The notes beneath the pieces were generated by a model. The model made no database searches. It was not told the origin of the DNA and saw nothing but the letters and a program-made list of their open reading frames with translations. This document shows, in pieces, positions 8,410-17,418 of a DNA stretch of 64,000 bases (positions are counted from its first letter, which is position 1; the number at the start of each line of letters is the position of its first letter). A program made the translations under genes and the position numbers. The stretch lies in the NCBI GenBank assembly GCA_031362985.1, contig JANLTO010000144.1:1-64000 (forward strand), given 5' to 3'. This DNA comes from SHZL01 sp031362985 (GTDB lineage Bacteria; Pseudomonadota; Gammaproteobacteria; Xanthomonadales; SZUA-36).

Positions 8410-9365
8410 GACTGGGAGTGCACCAGGTTCACAAAAATGTCCTCCAGTGAACTCTCACTGGTATTGAGGTCCTTGAAATCAATGCCGTGTTCACCCAGGC
8501 GACGCAAGAGGCCGGCGATGCCGGTGCGATCACCCTGGGCATCGAAGGTGTACACCAGTTGTTCACCATTGACCGAAAGCTCCAGCGGGCAATCAGCCAG
8601 TCCGGGAGGAATGGCAGACAAACGATTCTGCAGTTGCAGGGTCAGTTGCTTCCGGCCGAGCTTTTTCATCAGCACATCCTTGTCCTCGACCAGCACCAGT
8701 TCACCCTTGTGAATGATGCCGATGCGATCGGCCATTTCCTCGGCTTCCTCGATGTAATGCGTGGTGAGGATGATGGTCACACCGCGTTGGCGCAACCGCC
8801 GTACCATGGTCCACATGTCGCGGCGTAATTCCACGTCCACGCCGGCAGTGGGCTCGTCCAGGAACAGGATCTGCGGTTCGTGCGCCAATGCTTTGGCAAT
8901 CAACACGCGGCGCTTCATGCCACCGGACAGGGTCATGATGCGGGTGTGGCGTTTATCCCACAGGGACAGGTCTTTCAACACGGTCTCAAGATGCTGCGGA
9001 TTAGGCGCTTTGCCAAACAGGCCGCGGCTGAAATTGATCGTGGCCCACACCGTCTCGAACGAATCGGTGGTCAGTTCCTGAGGCACCAGGCCAATGTTTG
9101 CGCGGGCCGCGCGGAATTCGTTGACCACATCGTGGCCATCGGCCAGCACCTGCCCCGGGCCCGGGTTGACGATGCCACAGATGATATTGATCAGGGTGGT
9201 TTTGCCCGCCCCGTTGGGGCCCAGCAAGGCAAAAATCTCGCCGCGGCGAATTTCCAGGTTGATATCGTTCAGCGCCCGGAAGCCGGACTGGTAAGTCTTG
9301 CTGAGCTTGCGTACTGAAATAGCGGAATGCACGGAAGGGTCAGTGGATATAGGTAAGGGCCGCAC
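8406..9365 (-). CDS. ABC transporter ATP-binding protein (YadG-like)
   Basis: The 319-residue ATPase carries Walker A GPNGAGKTT, the signature LSGGMKRR, and Walker B ILFLDEPTAGVD followed by a switch His (TTHYIEE). A C-terminal extension of about 80 residues is typical of DrrA/YadG-type ATPases. The GTG start at 9365 overlaps the DUF3307 gene by 26 bp; a second in-frame GTG at 9332 would remove the overlap and lose 11 residues. It powers the permease encoded immediately downstream. Confidence 0.88.
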   Translation of the reverse strand: MRPLPISTDPSVHSAISVRKLSKTYQSGFRALNDINLEIRRGEIFALLGPNGAGKTTLINIICGIVNPGPGQVLADGHDVVNEFRAARANIGLVPQELTTDSFETVWATINFSRGLFGKAPNPQHLETVLKDLSLWDKRHTRIMTLSGGMKRRVLIAKALAHEPQILFLDEPTAGVDVELRRDMWTMVRRLRQRGVTIILTTHYIEEAEEMADRIGIIHKGELVLVEDKDVLMKKLGRKQLTLQLQNRLSAIPPGLADCPLELSVNGEQLVYTFDAQGDRTGIAGLLRRLGEHGIDFKDLNTSESSLEDIFVNLVHSQS

Positions 9366-9726
9366 CGTTGATCACAATGTGAATGATGTTGTCCACGATG
9401 ATCAGTAACCAGGCCGACATGTAAGGGGGCAGCCCCGGCACGAACCCCGTGACACGGCATTGCGCCCACGGCTTACTTCCGGGCCAGGGATAATTTCTCA
9501 CCCAGACAACGTAGCGGGCGAGGCGAAAGCGGTCAATGACAAAATGCGTTGCGCCAATCACAAACAGGATCTTGGGATTGGTGGTGAGAAACAGAAACGG
9601 CAGGACATAAGTCGCTGCATGGGCCAGCGCCGCCAGGGATTTGGTGGCTTTTTCATTAGCCATCCAGTCGCTTTGCAGTATGTAATCGCCGACTGCATGC
9701 GCAAGTAGTTGATCGGCAGTAATCAT
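9340..9726 (-). CDS. DUF3307 membrane protein
   Basis: The 128-residue protein has the DUF3307 pattern: an N-terminal HAVGDYILQSDWMA motif with conserved His, Asp and Trp, followed by three or four hydrophobic segments containing HFVIDRFR and a C-terminal DNIIHIVIN. The function of the family is unknown. It is first in a minus-strand run with the YadGH-like exporter and overlaps its ATPase gene. Confidence 0.75.
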   Translation of the reverse strand: MITADQLLAHAVGDYILQSDWMANEKATKSLAALAHAATYVLPFLFLTTNPKILFVIGATHFVIDRFRLARYVVWVRNYPWPGSKPWAQCRVTGFVPGLPPYMSAWLLIIVDNIIHIVINGAALTYIH

Positions 9727-9836
9727 TGGATGGCCCCTTTTCAGTCCCCGATGCGGTGGGAAATGTCCATTCGGTTGCTATCAGACCACCCAAATGTATA
9801 CTTTTCAACTGCAGAACGTATTAGTTTGCACTCCCA

Positions 9837-9858
9837 GCCACATGGCTTGCGATGTGGC
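9837..9858. promoter_or_regulatory. Inverted repeat in the divergent DUF3307/acyl-CoA synthetase promoter region
   Basis: GCCACAT (9837-9843) and ATGTGGC (9852-9858) are perfect arms separated by 8 nt, 27 bp upstream of the acyl-CoA synthetase start. This could be a regulator site or a leader hairpin. No known operator consensus was matched. Confidence 0.3.
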
Positions 9859-9885
9859 GACGTTCAACAAGGGTGAACCGAAGCG

Positions 9886-11568
9886 ATGAAACGCGCGTTA
9901 TTGAGCTATGCCAAAGGCAGCACCGACCGGCCCCTGCTCGATCTGACCATCGGTGCGATGCTCGACCAGACGGCCCGGCTTTACCCGGACAATGACGCCC
10001 TGGTCTCTATTCACCAGGGCTTGCGTTACAGCTACCGACAGTTTCAGTCAGAAGTAAATCAATGCGCACGAGCCCTGCTGGCCATCGGCCTGAAAAAAGG
10101 TGAGCGTATCGGTATCTGGTCGCCCAATTACGCCGAATGGACCATCCTGCAATTTGGCAGCAGCAAAATCGGCGCCATCCTGGTAAACATCAATCCCAGC
10201 TATCGCGTGCATGAACTGGACTACGCGCTACAGTTGACAGGCTGTTCGGCGCTGGTAATCGCCACGCAATTCAAGACCTCCAACTACACCGACATGCTGC
10301 GGGAACTTGCCTCGGAGCTGGATCTCTGCCAGCCAGGCCAGTTGCAATCGCAAAACCTGCCGACGCTCAAATCGGTGATCCGCTTCGGTGATGAAACCGC
10401 GGCAGGGCTGTGGCGCTGGCAGGATTTCATGCGATTTGGCGACCGGGTCAGCAGCGCTGAGCTGGTGCAATGCCAGGCGGGTTTGACGGCGCACGATCCC
10501 ATCAATATCCAGTTCACCAGCGGCACCACCGGGCGACCCAAAGGCGCCACGCTCAGCCATAGCAATATCCTCAACAATGCCGTTTGCGTGGCTGAGCTGA
10601 TGAATTTCAGCGACCGCGACCGGCTGGTGATCCCGGTCCCCCTGTATCACTGCTTTGGCATGGTGGGGGGTACCCTGGTGTGTGTCAGCAAAGGGGCCAC
10701 CATGATCCTGCCCGGCGCTTCTTTCGATGCGGGAGATGTGCTGGCTGCCGTCGAGGCGGAGCGGGCGACTGCTGTGCACGGTGTACCCACCATGTTTATT
10801 GCCGAACTGGCGCACGCGGATTTTGACCGCTTCGACCTGAGCAGCCTGCGCACCGGACTGATGGGTGGCTCTCCCTGCCCGGTCGAAGTCATGAATGCGG
10901 TGATTGAGCGCATGCACATCAGGGAAATGGAAATCGTTTATGGCATGACCGAAACCAGTCCCGTGGCGACTCAAACCCGCTGGGACGCGCCGGTGGAGAG
11001 ACGGGTTGGCACGGTTGGCCAGGTGCTCCCGCACGTGGAAATCAAGATCATCGATCCGGCCAGTGGTGAAACCGTGGCACTGGAAACGCCCGGAGAGTTT
11101 TGCACCAAAGGGTACAACGTCATGCTGGGCTACTGGAATGACCCGAACCAGACAGCCGCTGCAATTGATGCCGATGGCTGGATGCATACCGGCGACCTCG
11201 CGACGCTGGATGCGGAAGGCTATGCCCGCATTGTGGGGCGCATCAAGGATTTGATTATTCGGGGCGGGGAGAACGTCTACCCACGCGAGATCGAAGAGTT
11301 TCTCTATACCCATCCATGCGTGCTGGATGTGCAGGTCATCGGTGTTCCCGATGCCTTTTTTGGTGAAGAAGTCATGGCATGGATAACCTTGCGCGATGAT
11401 GCCCCGGCCACAGAGGAAGACATCAGAAACTTCTGCCGCGGGGAGATCGCACACTACAAGATTCCACGCTACATCAAGTTTGTCACCGAATTTCCCATGA
11501 CCGTTACCGGCAAGGTGCAAAAGTTCGAGATGCGCAAACAAAGTATCGCTGAACTGGGTCTGACATAG
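9886..11568 (+). CDS. Fatty-acyl-CoA synthetase (AMP-forming)
   Basis: The 560-residue protein belongs to the adenylate-forming superfamily. The phosphate-binding loop TSGTTGRPKG is near residue 210, YGMTETSP near 350, the hinge GRIKDLIIRGGENVYP near 452, and the catalytic Lys is in TGKVQK near 542. It activates a carboxylic acid, most likely medium- or long-chain, to acyl-AMP and then acyl-CoA. It resembles the fatty-acyl-CoA synthase group used in lipid or aromatic side-chain catabolism rather than E. coli FadD specifically. It is transcribed alone, divergently from DUF3307, with the SIMPL gene 66 bp downstream. Confidence 0.9.
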   Translation: MKRALLSYAKGSTDRPLLDLTIGAMLDQTARLYPDNDALVSIHQGLRYSYRQFQSEVNQCARALLAIGLKKGERIGIWSPNYAEWTILQFGSSKIGAILVNINPSYRVHELDYALQLTGCSALVIATQFKTSNYTDMLRELASELDLCQPGQLQSQNLPTLKSVIRFGDETAAGLWRWQDFMRFGDRVSSAELVQCQAGLTAHDPINIQFTSGTTGRPKGATLSHSNILNNAVCVAELMNFSDRDRLVIPVPLYHCFGMVGGTLVCVSKGATMILPGASFDAGDVLAAVEAERATAVHGVPTMFIAELAHADFDRFDLSSLRTGLMGGSPCPVEVMNAVIERMHIREMEIVYGMTETSPVATQTRWDAPVERRVGTVGQVLPHVEIKIIDPASGETVALETPGEFCTKGYNVMLGYWNDPNQTAAAIDADGWMHTGDLATLDAEGYARIVGRIKDLIIRGGENVYPREIEEFLYTHPCVLDVQVIGVPDAFFGEEVMAWITLRDDAPATEEDIRNFCRGEIAHYKIPRYIKFVTEFPMTVTGKVQKFEMRKQSIAELGLT

Positions 11569-11634
11569 GACACTTTTCAGGGTTAGAATGACCCGGCAAA
11601 TCCGAATTCAGTACCGATGCTTTGAGGAAAACGC

Positions 11635-12354
11635 ATGATGAATGGGAAAGGTGGCAGCAATTGGCTGTTGGGCGTGTTTATTCTGCTGGGTTTGGCGTCA
11701 CTGGGCTACCTGCTCGGTGATGCAGCGATCCGCTACAAGGAATATGAGCGCACCGTTACCGTCAAGGGACTTTCGGAGAAAGAGTTTCCTGCCGATATCG
11801 TGATCTGGCCCATCCAGTTTACCGAGGCCAGCAATGACTTGACGGCCCTGTACGATGGCCTGCAGAAAACCACCGGGAAGATCACCGGCTACTTAAGTAC
11901 CTCCGGCATCGATCCGGGCGAGGTAACCGTATCAACTCCGCTGATCACCGACCGGTCCGCGCAAAGCTGGGGTGACAACGCCAGCGTCCAGTTCCGTTAT
12001 GTGGCCACCCAGACCGTTACCGTGTACTCAACGGAGGTTGCAAAGGTTCAAACTGCCATGGGCGGCCTGGTGGAACTGGGTAAGCAAGGTATCGTCCTCT
12101 CGGGCGACCCGTACCAGAATGCCGTGCAGTACCTGTTCACGCGGCTCAACGAAGTCAAACCCGCAATGATCGAGGAAGCCACGCGACAGGCACGTGAAAT
12201 AGGTGTGAAATTCGCCGCGGATTCAAACAGCAAGCTCGGCAAAATTCGCCAGGCCTCGCAAGGCCAGTTCACCATCGAACCACGGGATACCAATAACCCG
12301 CACATCAAAAACGTGCGGGTGGTTTCAACCGTGGAATATTACTTGTCTGATTGA
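11635..12354 (+). CDS. SIMPL-domain envelope protein
   Basis: The 239-residue protein has one N-terminal membrane segment (residues 8-28) and an extracytoplasmic SIMPL domain (DUF541) with the family opening VTVKGLSEKEFPAD and the late pattern ARQAREIGVKFA. SIMPL proteins such as YggE and BP26 form periplasmic ring oligomers and are linked to oxidative stress resistance; the biochemical role is unclear. The start follows GAGGAAAACGC, a good Shine-Dalgarno. The tandem ATG-ATG leaves a one-codon ambiguity. Confidence 0.85.
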   Translation: MMNGKGGSNWLLGVFILLGLASLGYLLGDAAIRYKEYERTVTVKGLSEKEFPADIVIWPIQFTEASNDLTALYDGLQKTTGKITGYLSTSGIDPGEVTVSTPLITDRSAQSWGDNASVQFRYVATQTVTVYSTEVAKVQTAMGGLVELGKQGIVLSGDPYQNAVQYLFTRLNEVKPAMIEEATRQAREIGVKFAADSNSKLGKIRQASQGQFTIEPRDTNNPHIKNVRVVSTVEYYLSD

Positions 12355-12387
12355 TGTGCGCTTAATGCCCGCTTCCAGGCAGCTCAA

Positions 12388-13020
12388 ATGAAACTGTACT
12401 TCTCCCCGGCAGCGTGCTCGCTGGCGCCGCACATCGTTGCCTACGAGGCCGGTCTCGCCGGCCAGGTCGAAATCGTCAAGGTCGACTTTCGCAGCAAGAC
12501 ATTTACGGGTGGGGGTGATTTTCTCGCGGTCAATCCCAAAGGCTATGTGCCCGCATTGCAGTTCGACGACGGCACGGTTCTCACCGAAGTTGCGGTCATC
12601 GTGCAGTATCTTGCCGACCTTGCGCCCCAAACCGGTCTCGCGCCGCCGAACGGCAGCATGGCCCGCTACCAGTTGCAAGCCATGCTCAATTTCCTTTCCA
12701 GCGAAATCCACAAAGCCTGGAGTCCGCTATGGAACAAGCAGGCTACACCGGGCGAACGCGAGGCGGCACACGCCAAACTCATGCTGCGCTTCACCAACCT
12801 TAAGCCCGCACTCGAACAGCAGCCCTGGCTCATGGGTGACACCTACACCGTGGCCGATAGCTACCTGTTCACGCTGGCGAACTGGGGTCAGTGGACCGGC
12901 CTGGACATAGCCCAATGGCTGTGGATCAAAACGCACTACGACCGCGTAAAGGCACGCCCTGCGGTTACTGCAGCGATTGCGGCGGAACGGGCAGCAAAGC
13001 AGAAAACTGGCCTGCCCTAG
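12388..13020 (+). CDS. Glutathione S-transferase, beta-class-like
   Basis: The 210-residue protein has the N-terminal thioredoxin fold with SPAACSLAPHI, where Cys10 corresponds to the catalytic cysteine of bacterial beta-class enzymes. The cis-Pro site is NPKGYVPAL (about residues 49-57), followed by an all-helical C-terminal domain with the N-capping motif TVADSYLF. It conjugates or reduces electrophiles with glutathione in the cytoplasm. The glutamate-cysteine ligase at the window end shows the cell makes glutathione precursors. It lies 33 bp after the SIMPL gene and may be co-transcribed with it. Confidence 0.9.
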   Translation: MKLYFSPAACSLAPHIVAYEAGLAGQVEIVKVDFRSKTFTGGGDFLAVNPKGYVPALQFDDGTVLTEVAVIVQYLADLAPQTGLAPPNGSMARYQLQAMLNFLSSEIHKAWSPLWNKQATPGEREAAHAKLMLRFTNLKPALEQQPWLMGDTYTVADSYLFTLANWGQWTGLDIAQWLWIKTHYDRVKARPAVTAAIAAERAAKQKTGLP

Positions 13021-13050
13021 CCATTCTAGCCATCTCTCCGGCTTTCCGGT

Positions 13051-14772
13051 TTACGCACCCAGGAACTCGTCGACAGCATCGGCCACCGAGACCTTGCGGC
13101 CAATGTGGCCCACGCTCTCCTCCAGCCCTTCGGCGCGCAGGATGTCGCGCACCGCAGCATGCGCCATGACCAGCCGCAAGCGCACGCCCGCTGCCTGTAG
13201 TTCTGCCTGCAGATTCGCCAGCAACCTCGCGCCAGCGAGGTCGACCATGGGCGATGTCGAGAGGTCGCATATAACCAGCTTCGGTGCTTCCGCCAGCGCG
13301 CGGATTTTCTCCCAAAAGACTTCCCGCACATGTTCGACGTTGAAGTAGAGCAGCGCCGCTTCGACGCGGAACAACAGCACACCTGGAACCGCCGCGTTCT
13401 CCGGGTGACGCTCCATGTCGGAGTAATACCCGGTATCGGGGATGCGACCGAGAAAAGCCACATGCGGGTGCGCGGTGCGGCGTATCAGTAACAACAGCGA
13501 CACCACCACTGCCACCATCACCCCATCGAGAATGCCCAGCAGCAACACTGCAGCAAATGCAACCGACGATACGCCAAACTCGAAACGGCTTACCCGCCAC
13601 AGGTGGCGCAGCGCGCGAATGTCGATCAAGCCCTTGACTGCCACCAGCACGATGGCAGCGAGCACCACGTCCGGCAGATTACTCAGCAAGCCCGCCAGGT
13701 ACATCAGGCACAGGGCGATGGTAATCGAAGCAAACACCAGCGCCAGTGGCGTTTTGGCACCGGCCTTGTCATTCACTGAAGACTGCGACAAGCCGCCCGC
13801 CACCGGGTAAGCCTGGAACAGACCTGCAGCCAGGTTCGCCGCACCAAGGCCGAGCAATTCCTGGCGCGGATTGACTTCGTCCCCGTGCACTTGTGCCAGG
13901 GCACGCGCTGCGGAAATACTTTCCACATAGGCCAACAACAGGCAAGCGAACGCCAGGGGAATCACTCCGTCCACATCTCTCAATCGCAGCGTCGGCGGGT
14001 GGAAGTCTGGCAGGCCGGTCGGCAATGCGCCCACAACCTTGAAGCCAAGATCAGCCAGCGGCGTCACTGACAGCAAGACGATGGCAAGCACTACGACCAG
14101 CAGGGCAATCGGGCGGCCCGGCAGGAATTTTTCCCCGAACAAAAGCAATGCGAGGGCGAAAAGGCCGAAAACCAAAACGGCGAGGTTGGTGTCGGGAAGC
14201 TGGCCACCGAGGATGAAGATGCGCTCGAAAAAACTTTCACCGCCGCCCGGGACCCCAAACAGCTTGGGTAACTGGGTCGTGGCGATGGTCAGCGCTGCAC
14301 CGGCCTTGAAACCGAGCAGAATGGTTTCGCTGATGAAGTTAACCAGCGAGCTCAAGCGCAGCAGCCACGCCACCGCGCACATGCTTGCTACGACCAGCGC
14401 GGTCAGGGCCGCAATGTCGGCCCAGCGTTGCGGGTCACCCGCGGCCATGCCCGCAACGGTTACACCGACCAGCATTGAGATCGCCGAAGTAGGTCCGATC
14501 GCCAGCTGCCGCGATGAGCCGAACAAGGCGTAGAACAGGCCACCAACCAGGTAGCAATAAATGCCATACTGCGGCGGCAGGCCGGCGAGCGATGCGTAGG
14601 CCAGCGACACCGGGATGCCGTAGGCAGCAAGAGTCACGCCGGCGATCGCGTCGCGCGGCAGCCATTGCAGCCGATAGGCAGGCAGCCACTGCGCCGGAGG
14701 AAAGGCCGCACGCCATCCGCGCACCGGTTTTTTGATTGCTCCTGCGCTCGCTGGTGTCGCTTCTTTAATCAT
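13051..14772 (-). CDS. SulP-family anion transporter with STAS domain (copy 1)
   Basis: The 573-residue protein has the SulP membrane core (about 35-430), with the family signature SLAYASLAGLPPQYGIY near residues 55-70 and FQAYPVAGGLSQSSVN near 315. A cytoplasmic STAS domain follows (about 450-570), with DLSTSPMVDLAG at the anti-sigma-antagonist-like loop. It should carry sulfate, bicarbonate or a dicarboxylate; the substrate cannot be assigned. It faces the AI-2E gene divergently. A second SulP gene lies 2.6 kb away. Confidence 0.9.
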   Translation of the reverse strand: MIKEATPASAGAIKKPVRGWRAAFPPAQWLPAYRLQWLPRDAIAGVTLAAYGIPVSLAYASLAGLPPQYGIYCYLVGGLFYALFGSSRQLAIGPTSAISMLVGVTVAGMAAGDPQRWADIAALTALVVASMCAVAWLLRLSSLVNFISETILLGFKAGAALTIATTQLPKLFGVPGGGESFFERIFILGGQLPDTNLAVLVFGLFALALLLFGEKFLPGRPIALLVVVLAIVLLSVTPLADLGFKVVGALPTGLPDFHPPTLRLRDVDGVIPLAFACLLLAYVESISAARALAQVHGDEVNPRQELLGLGAANLAAGLFQAYPVAGGLSQSSVNDKAGAKTPLALVFASITIALCLMYLAGLLSNLPDVVLAAIVLVAVKGLIDIRALRHLWRVSRFEFGVSSVAFAAVLLLGILDGVMVAVVVSLLLLIRRTAHPHVAFLGRIPDTGYYSDMERHPENAAVPGVLLFRVEAALLYFNVEHVREVFWEKIRALAEAPKLVICDLSTSPMVDLAGARLLANLQAELQAAGVRLRLVMAHAAVRDILRAEGLEESVGHIGRKVSVADAVDEFLGA

Positions 14773-14847
14773 GATGCCTAGTCACAGCACTCTGCAGTGC
14801 GTTTGCTGGCCCTCAGCATGGATTCATACGTTCTTTGTCCGGTCGAT

Positions 14848-14916
14848 TCAGCTTTTCAAAGCTGAGGAGCCGTCTCGCATGCAGCCTTGATTCAAGTCAA
14901 ACTCCTTCGATTATAT
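14848..14916 (+). promoter_or_regulatory. Palindrome and candidate promoter upstream of the AI-2E family gene
   Basis: TCAGCTTT (14848-14855) and AAAGCTGA (14858-14865) are perfect arms with a 2-nt centre, a compact dyad suited to a dimeric regulator. Downstream, TTGATT (14887-14892) and TTATAT (14911-14916) are separated by 18 bp and could serve as -35 and -10 elements for the gene starting at 14960. The promoter call is weak. Confidence 0.3.
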
Positions 14917-14959
14917 GCGATGATCAGGAGTGCAAACACCAGTCACCGGGGAGAGCGTC

Positions 14960-16054
14960 ATGCAAGAACTTGATCCAGCAGTGCGGCAAAGTGAGCTGTC
15001 CGCGACAGTCACAAATGTCGTCATCCGAGTGGGGGCACTGGCGATGCTGACGTTCTGGTGTTTCCGGATACTGCAACCCTTCTTCATCCCTGTGCTGTGG
15101 GGAATCATCATTGCCGTGGCGATTTATCCCTTGTACCACATGCTGGTCGGGTTTTTGCGTGGCCGGAGAACCCTGGCGGCTGCGCTCGTTACCGTGGTGC
15201 TTCTGGCGGTATTGCTGGTACCGACCATCATGCTGACCACGCTGCTGGTGGAGAATGCCGCCGTGTTGGCACAACATGTCCGCCAGGAACACATCACTAT
15301 TCCGCCGCCGCCCGCCTCGGTCAAAGACTGGCCACTGATCGGTGAATACGTCGCCGACACGTGGAACCTGGCTGCCACCAACCTGGCCGATGCCATGAAA
15401 CTGATACAACCACAGTTGAAGGCCGTAGGCGCGTGGATGCTGGGTATGGCAACCAGCGGCGGACTGGGCCTGATCATGTTCGTATTTGCTTTTGCCATCG
15501 CCGGCATCCTGCTGCGGTATTCCGAGGGGGCATCCAAAGTTGCCCATGGCTTATCGGGACGCCTGGCAGGTGCACGCGGCGACGAATTTGCCAAACTTAC
15601 CGGGGCGGCGATCCGCAGTGTGGCGCAGGGCGTGCTGGGCGTTGCCATTATTCAGACCCTGCTGGCCGGGCTCGGCTTCATGGTGGTCGGCCTGCCCGGC
15701 GCGGGAATCTGGGCTTTTTTGTGCCTGATCTCTGCCACCGTGCAGATCGGCGTGGGTCCCATCGTCATTCCTGCAGTCATATACGTGTTTATGACCGGGG
15801 ACACCACCACTGCCGTGGTCTTTGCGATCTGGAATGCGTTGGTCCTGGTGCTCGATAACGTGCTCAAACCCCTGCTGCTGGGGCGCGGTGTCGATGTACC
15901 CATGGCCGTGATATTTCTCGGTGCCATAGGTGGTTTGTTGTGGTCTGGAATCGTCGGCCTGTTTGTTGGGGCGATCGTGTTGACACTGGGGTACAAATTG
16001 TTCGAGGCCTGGCTTGCCTCCGAAGCAGAATCACCACCTGTTAACGCCGTGTAG
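14960..16054 (+). CDS. AI-2E family transporter (PerM/YhhT-like)
   Basis: The 364-residue membrane protein has the AI-2E transporter architecture: two N-terminal hydrophobic segments, a long soluble insert (about 90-170), then a hydrophobic C-terminal half with GLPGAGIWAFLCLISATVQIG and the late VLDNVLKPLLLGRGVDVP motif. ATG 14960 behind GGGGAGA is preferred to an upstream GTG at 14930. Family members have been described as autoinducer-2 exporters or cation/proton antiporters, so function remains open. The next gene starts 5 bp after its stop, suggesting co-transcription. Confidence 0.85.
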   Translation: MQELDPAVRQSELSATVTNVVIRVGALAMLTFWCFRILQPFFIPVLWGIIIAVAIYPLYHMLVGFLRGRRTLAAALVTVVLLAVLLVPTIMLTTLLVENAAVLAQHVRQEHITIPPPPASVKDWPLIGEYVADTWNLAATNLADAMKLIQPQLKAVGAWMLGMATSGGLGLIMFVFAFAIAGILLRYSEGASKVAHGLSGRLAGARGDEFAKLTGAAIRSVAQGVLGVAIIQTLLAGLGFMVVGLPGAGIWAFLCLISATVQIGVGPIVIPAVIYVFMTGDTTTAVVFAIWNALVLVLDNVLKPLLLGRGVDVPMAVIFLGAIGGLLWSGIVGLFVGAIVLTLGYKLFEAWLASEAESPPVNAV

Positions 16055-16059
16055 CGGCA

Positions 16060-17391
16060 GTGCGAGCCGGGGCTTTTCTACCCATTGCCAACTTGACTTG
16101 GCTGCGCTGCACCAGCGTGGTCTGCATCAGCCTCCTGCCAAGCATCACCACAGCGGGGATCGAACTGTATAAAACCGACGAATCCAGGCTGGAGTTCAAT
16201 GCCAATTTCGTGGGAGCGTTCTTCCAGAACAGCTCCTGGTTCGGGCAATCCGAGGAATTTCTCGGTGGCGACACCGATTCCTGGGGAGAATTCGGCACGG
16301 AGCTTGGCCTTGCCTGGGAATACACTGATGGCAAGTCCACCGTGTTCGCCGAACTCAGCGGAATTTACACCAGCACGGGCAACGAGGACGCCTCCGGCCT
16401 GACCATCGACCTGGACAAAACCAGCAGGGCATCCCTTGAGCAGGCTCATCTGGGCTGGCGCTATGATGGCCCCTTCAAAGGGCTGGAAGAAGATACGTTT
16501 TCCCTGACCGTGGGCCGGCAGGACTACCTGATCGGCAGCGGCTTGCTGATTGCCGATGGACACAGCGATGGTGGTGAACGCGGTGGCTGGTACATAGGCT
16601 TGCGCAAGGCGTTCCAGGAATCCGTCATTGCCAGGCTGAAGAGCAACACCCTGGTGGCGGAAGGTTTCTTCATCCAGAACACGCCACGCCGGGGTGGTAC
16701 CCAGGGCGAAGCAGTCGGCGGTAATTTTGAATACACCTTTGCCGAATCCCTTACCGCAGCAGCCACCTACATGGTGGTGAATCCCAAGCTGCAGGACACC
16801 GACGACCTGGACGTCTGGTCCTGGCGTCTCGGCTGGAAGGGCTTGGGAGGGCTGGAACTGAACGGCGAGTACGTGATTGAGAACAGCGATCAGTACGACG
16901 CCGATGGCTGGTATGGGCAGGCAGCCTGGGCATTCAGCGATACCGGCTGGTCGCCGTGGATCGCTTACCGTTATGCAGTGTTCAGCGGCGATGATCCCGC
17001 TACCGCAAAAAACGAGACGTTTAGTTCGATCGCTTACGGCTACACCGATTACGGTTCGTGGTACCAGGGCGAGATCACCGGAAACTACCCGCTGGGGAAT
17101 GGCAACCTGGGCAGCAAGCAGTTCCGCATCAAGGCGCAACCGAATGACGCGCTGACGCTGAACCTGCTTTACTACAGTTTCAAACTCGAAGAACCCGGAA
17201 CCCTATCCCCGGACGTCACCAGCGATGACTGGGGCGATGAAATCAACTTCACTGCGGACTGGGCGGCCACCGATAACTGGTACCTGATCGGCGTACTCGC
17301 AGTGCTCTTTCCTGGCGATGCCGCCGTGCAATGGACGGGCGGTAACGATGACTGGTGGTACTCGATGTTGTATGCCTCGTACACATTTTGA
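16060..17391 (+). CDS. Outer-membrane beta-barrel protein, alginate-export/porin type
   Basis: The 443-residue protein has a signal peptide (hydrophobic residues about 16-30, cleavage near TTA-G) followed by alternating amphipathic strands rich in Tyr, Trp, Gly and Asp. It ends in the C-terminal aromatic YASYTF needed for barrel assembly. The segment TVGRQDYLIGSGLLIADGHSDGG resembles the alginate-export (AlgE-like) porin family. It likely conducts an anion or small carbohydrate across the outer membrane. It starts at GTG without a clear Shine-Dalgarno, 5 bp after the AI-2E gene, and lies between two SulP transporters; coupling of outer- and inner-membrane anion passage is an inference. Confidence 0.75.
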   Translation: MRAGAFLPIANLTWLRCTSVVCISLLPSITTAGIELYKTDESRLEFNANFVGAFFQNSSWFGQSEEFLGGDTDSWGEFGTELGLAWEYTDGKSTVFAELSGIYTSTGNEDASGLTIDLDKTSRASLEQAHLGWRYDGPFKGLEEDTFSLTVGRQDYLIGSGLLIADGHSDGGERGGWYIGLRKAFQESVIARLKSNTLVAEGFFIQNTPRRGGTQGEAVGGNFEYTFAESLTAAATYMVVNPKLQDTDDLDVWSWRLGWKGLGGLELNGEYVIENSDQYDADGWYGQAAWAFSDTGWSPWIAYRYAVFSGDDPATAKNETFSSIAYGYTDYGSWYQGEITGNYPLGNGNLGSKQFRIKAQPNDALTLNLLYYSFKLEEPGTLSPDVTSDDWGDEINFTADWAATDNWYLIGVLAVLFPGDAAVQWTGGNDDWWYSMLYASYTF

Positions 17392-17418
17392 ATTGCCAGG
17401 CGACCTGCGGTAGCGGAA

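Noticed and set aside
10228..11541. 437-codon minus-strand frame opposite the acyl-CoA synthetase gene
   Set aside because: Antisense shadow of a clear enzyme gene; no recognisable domain and His-rich low-quality composition.
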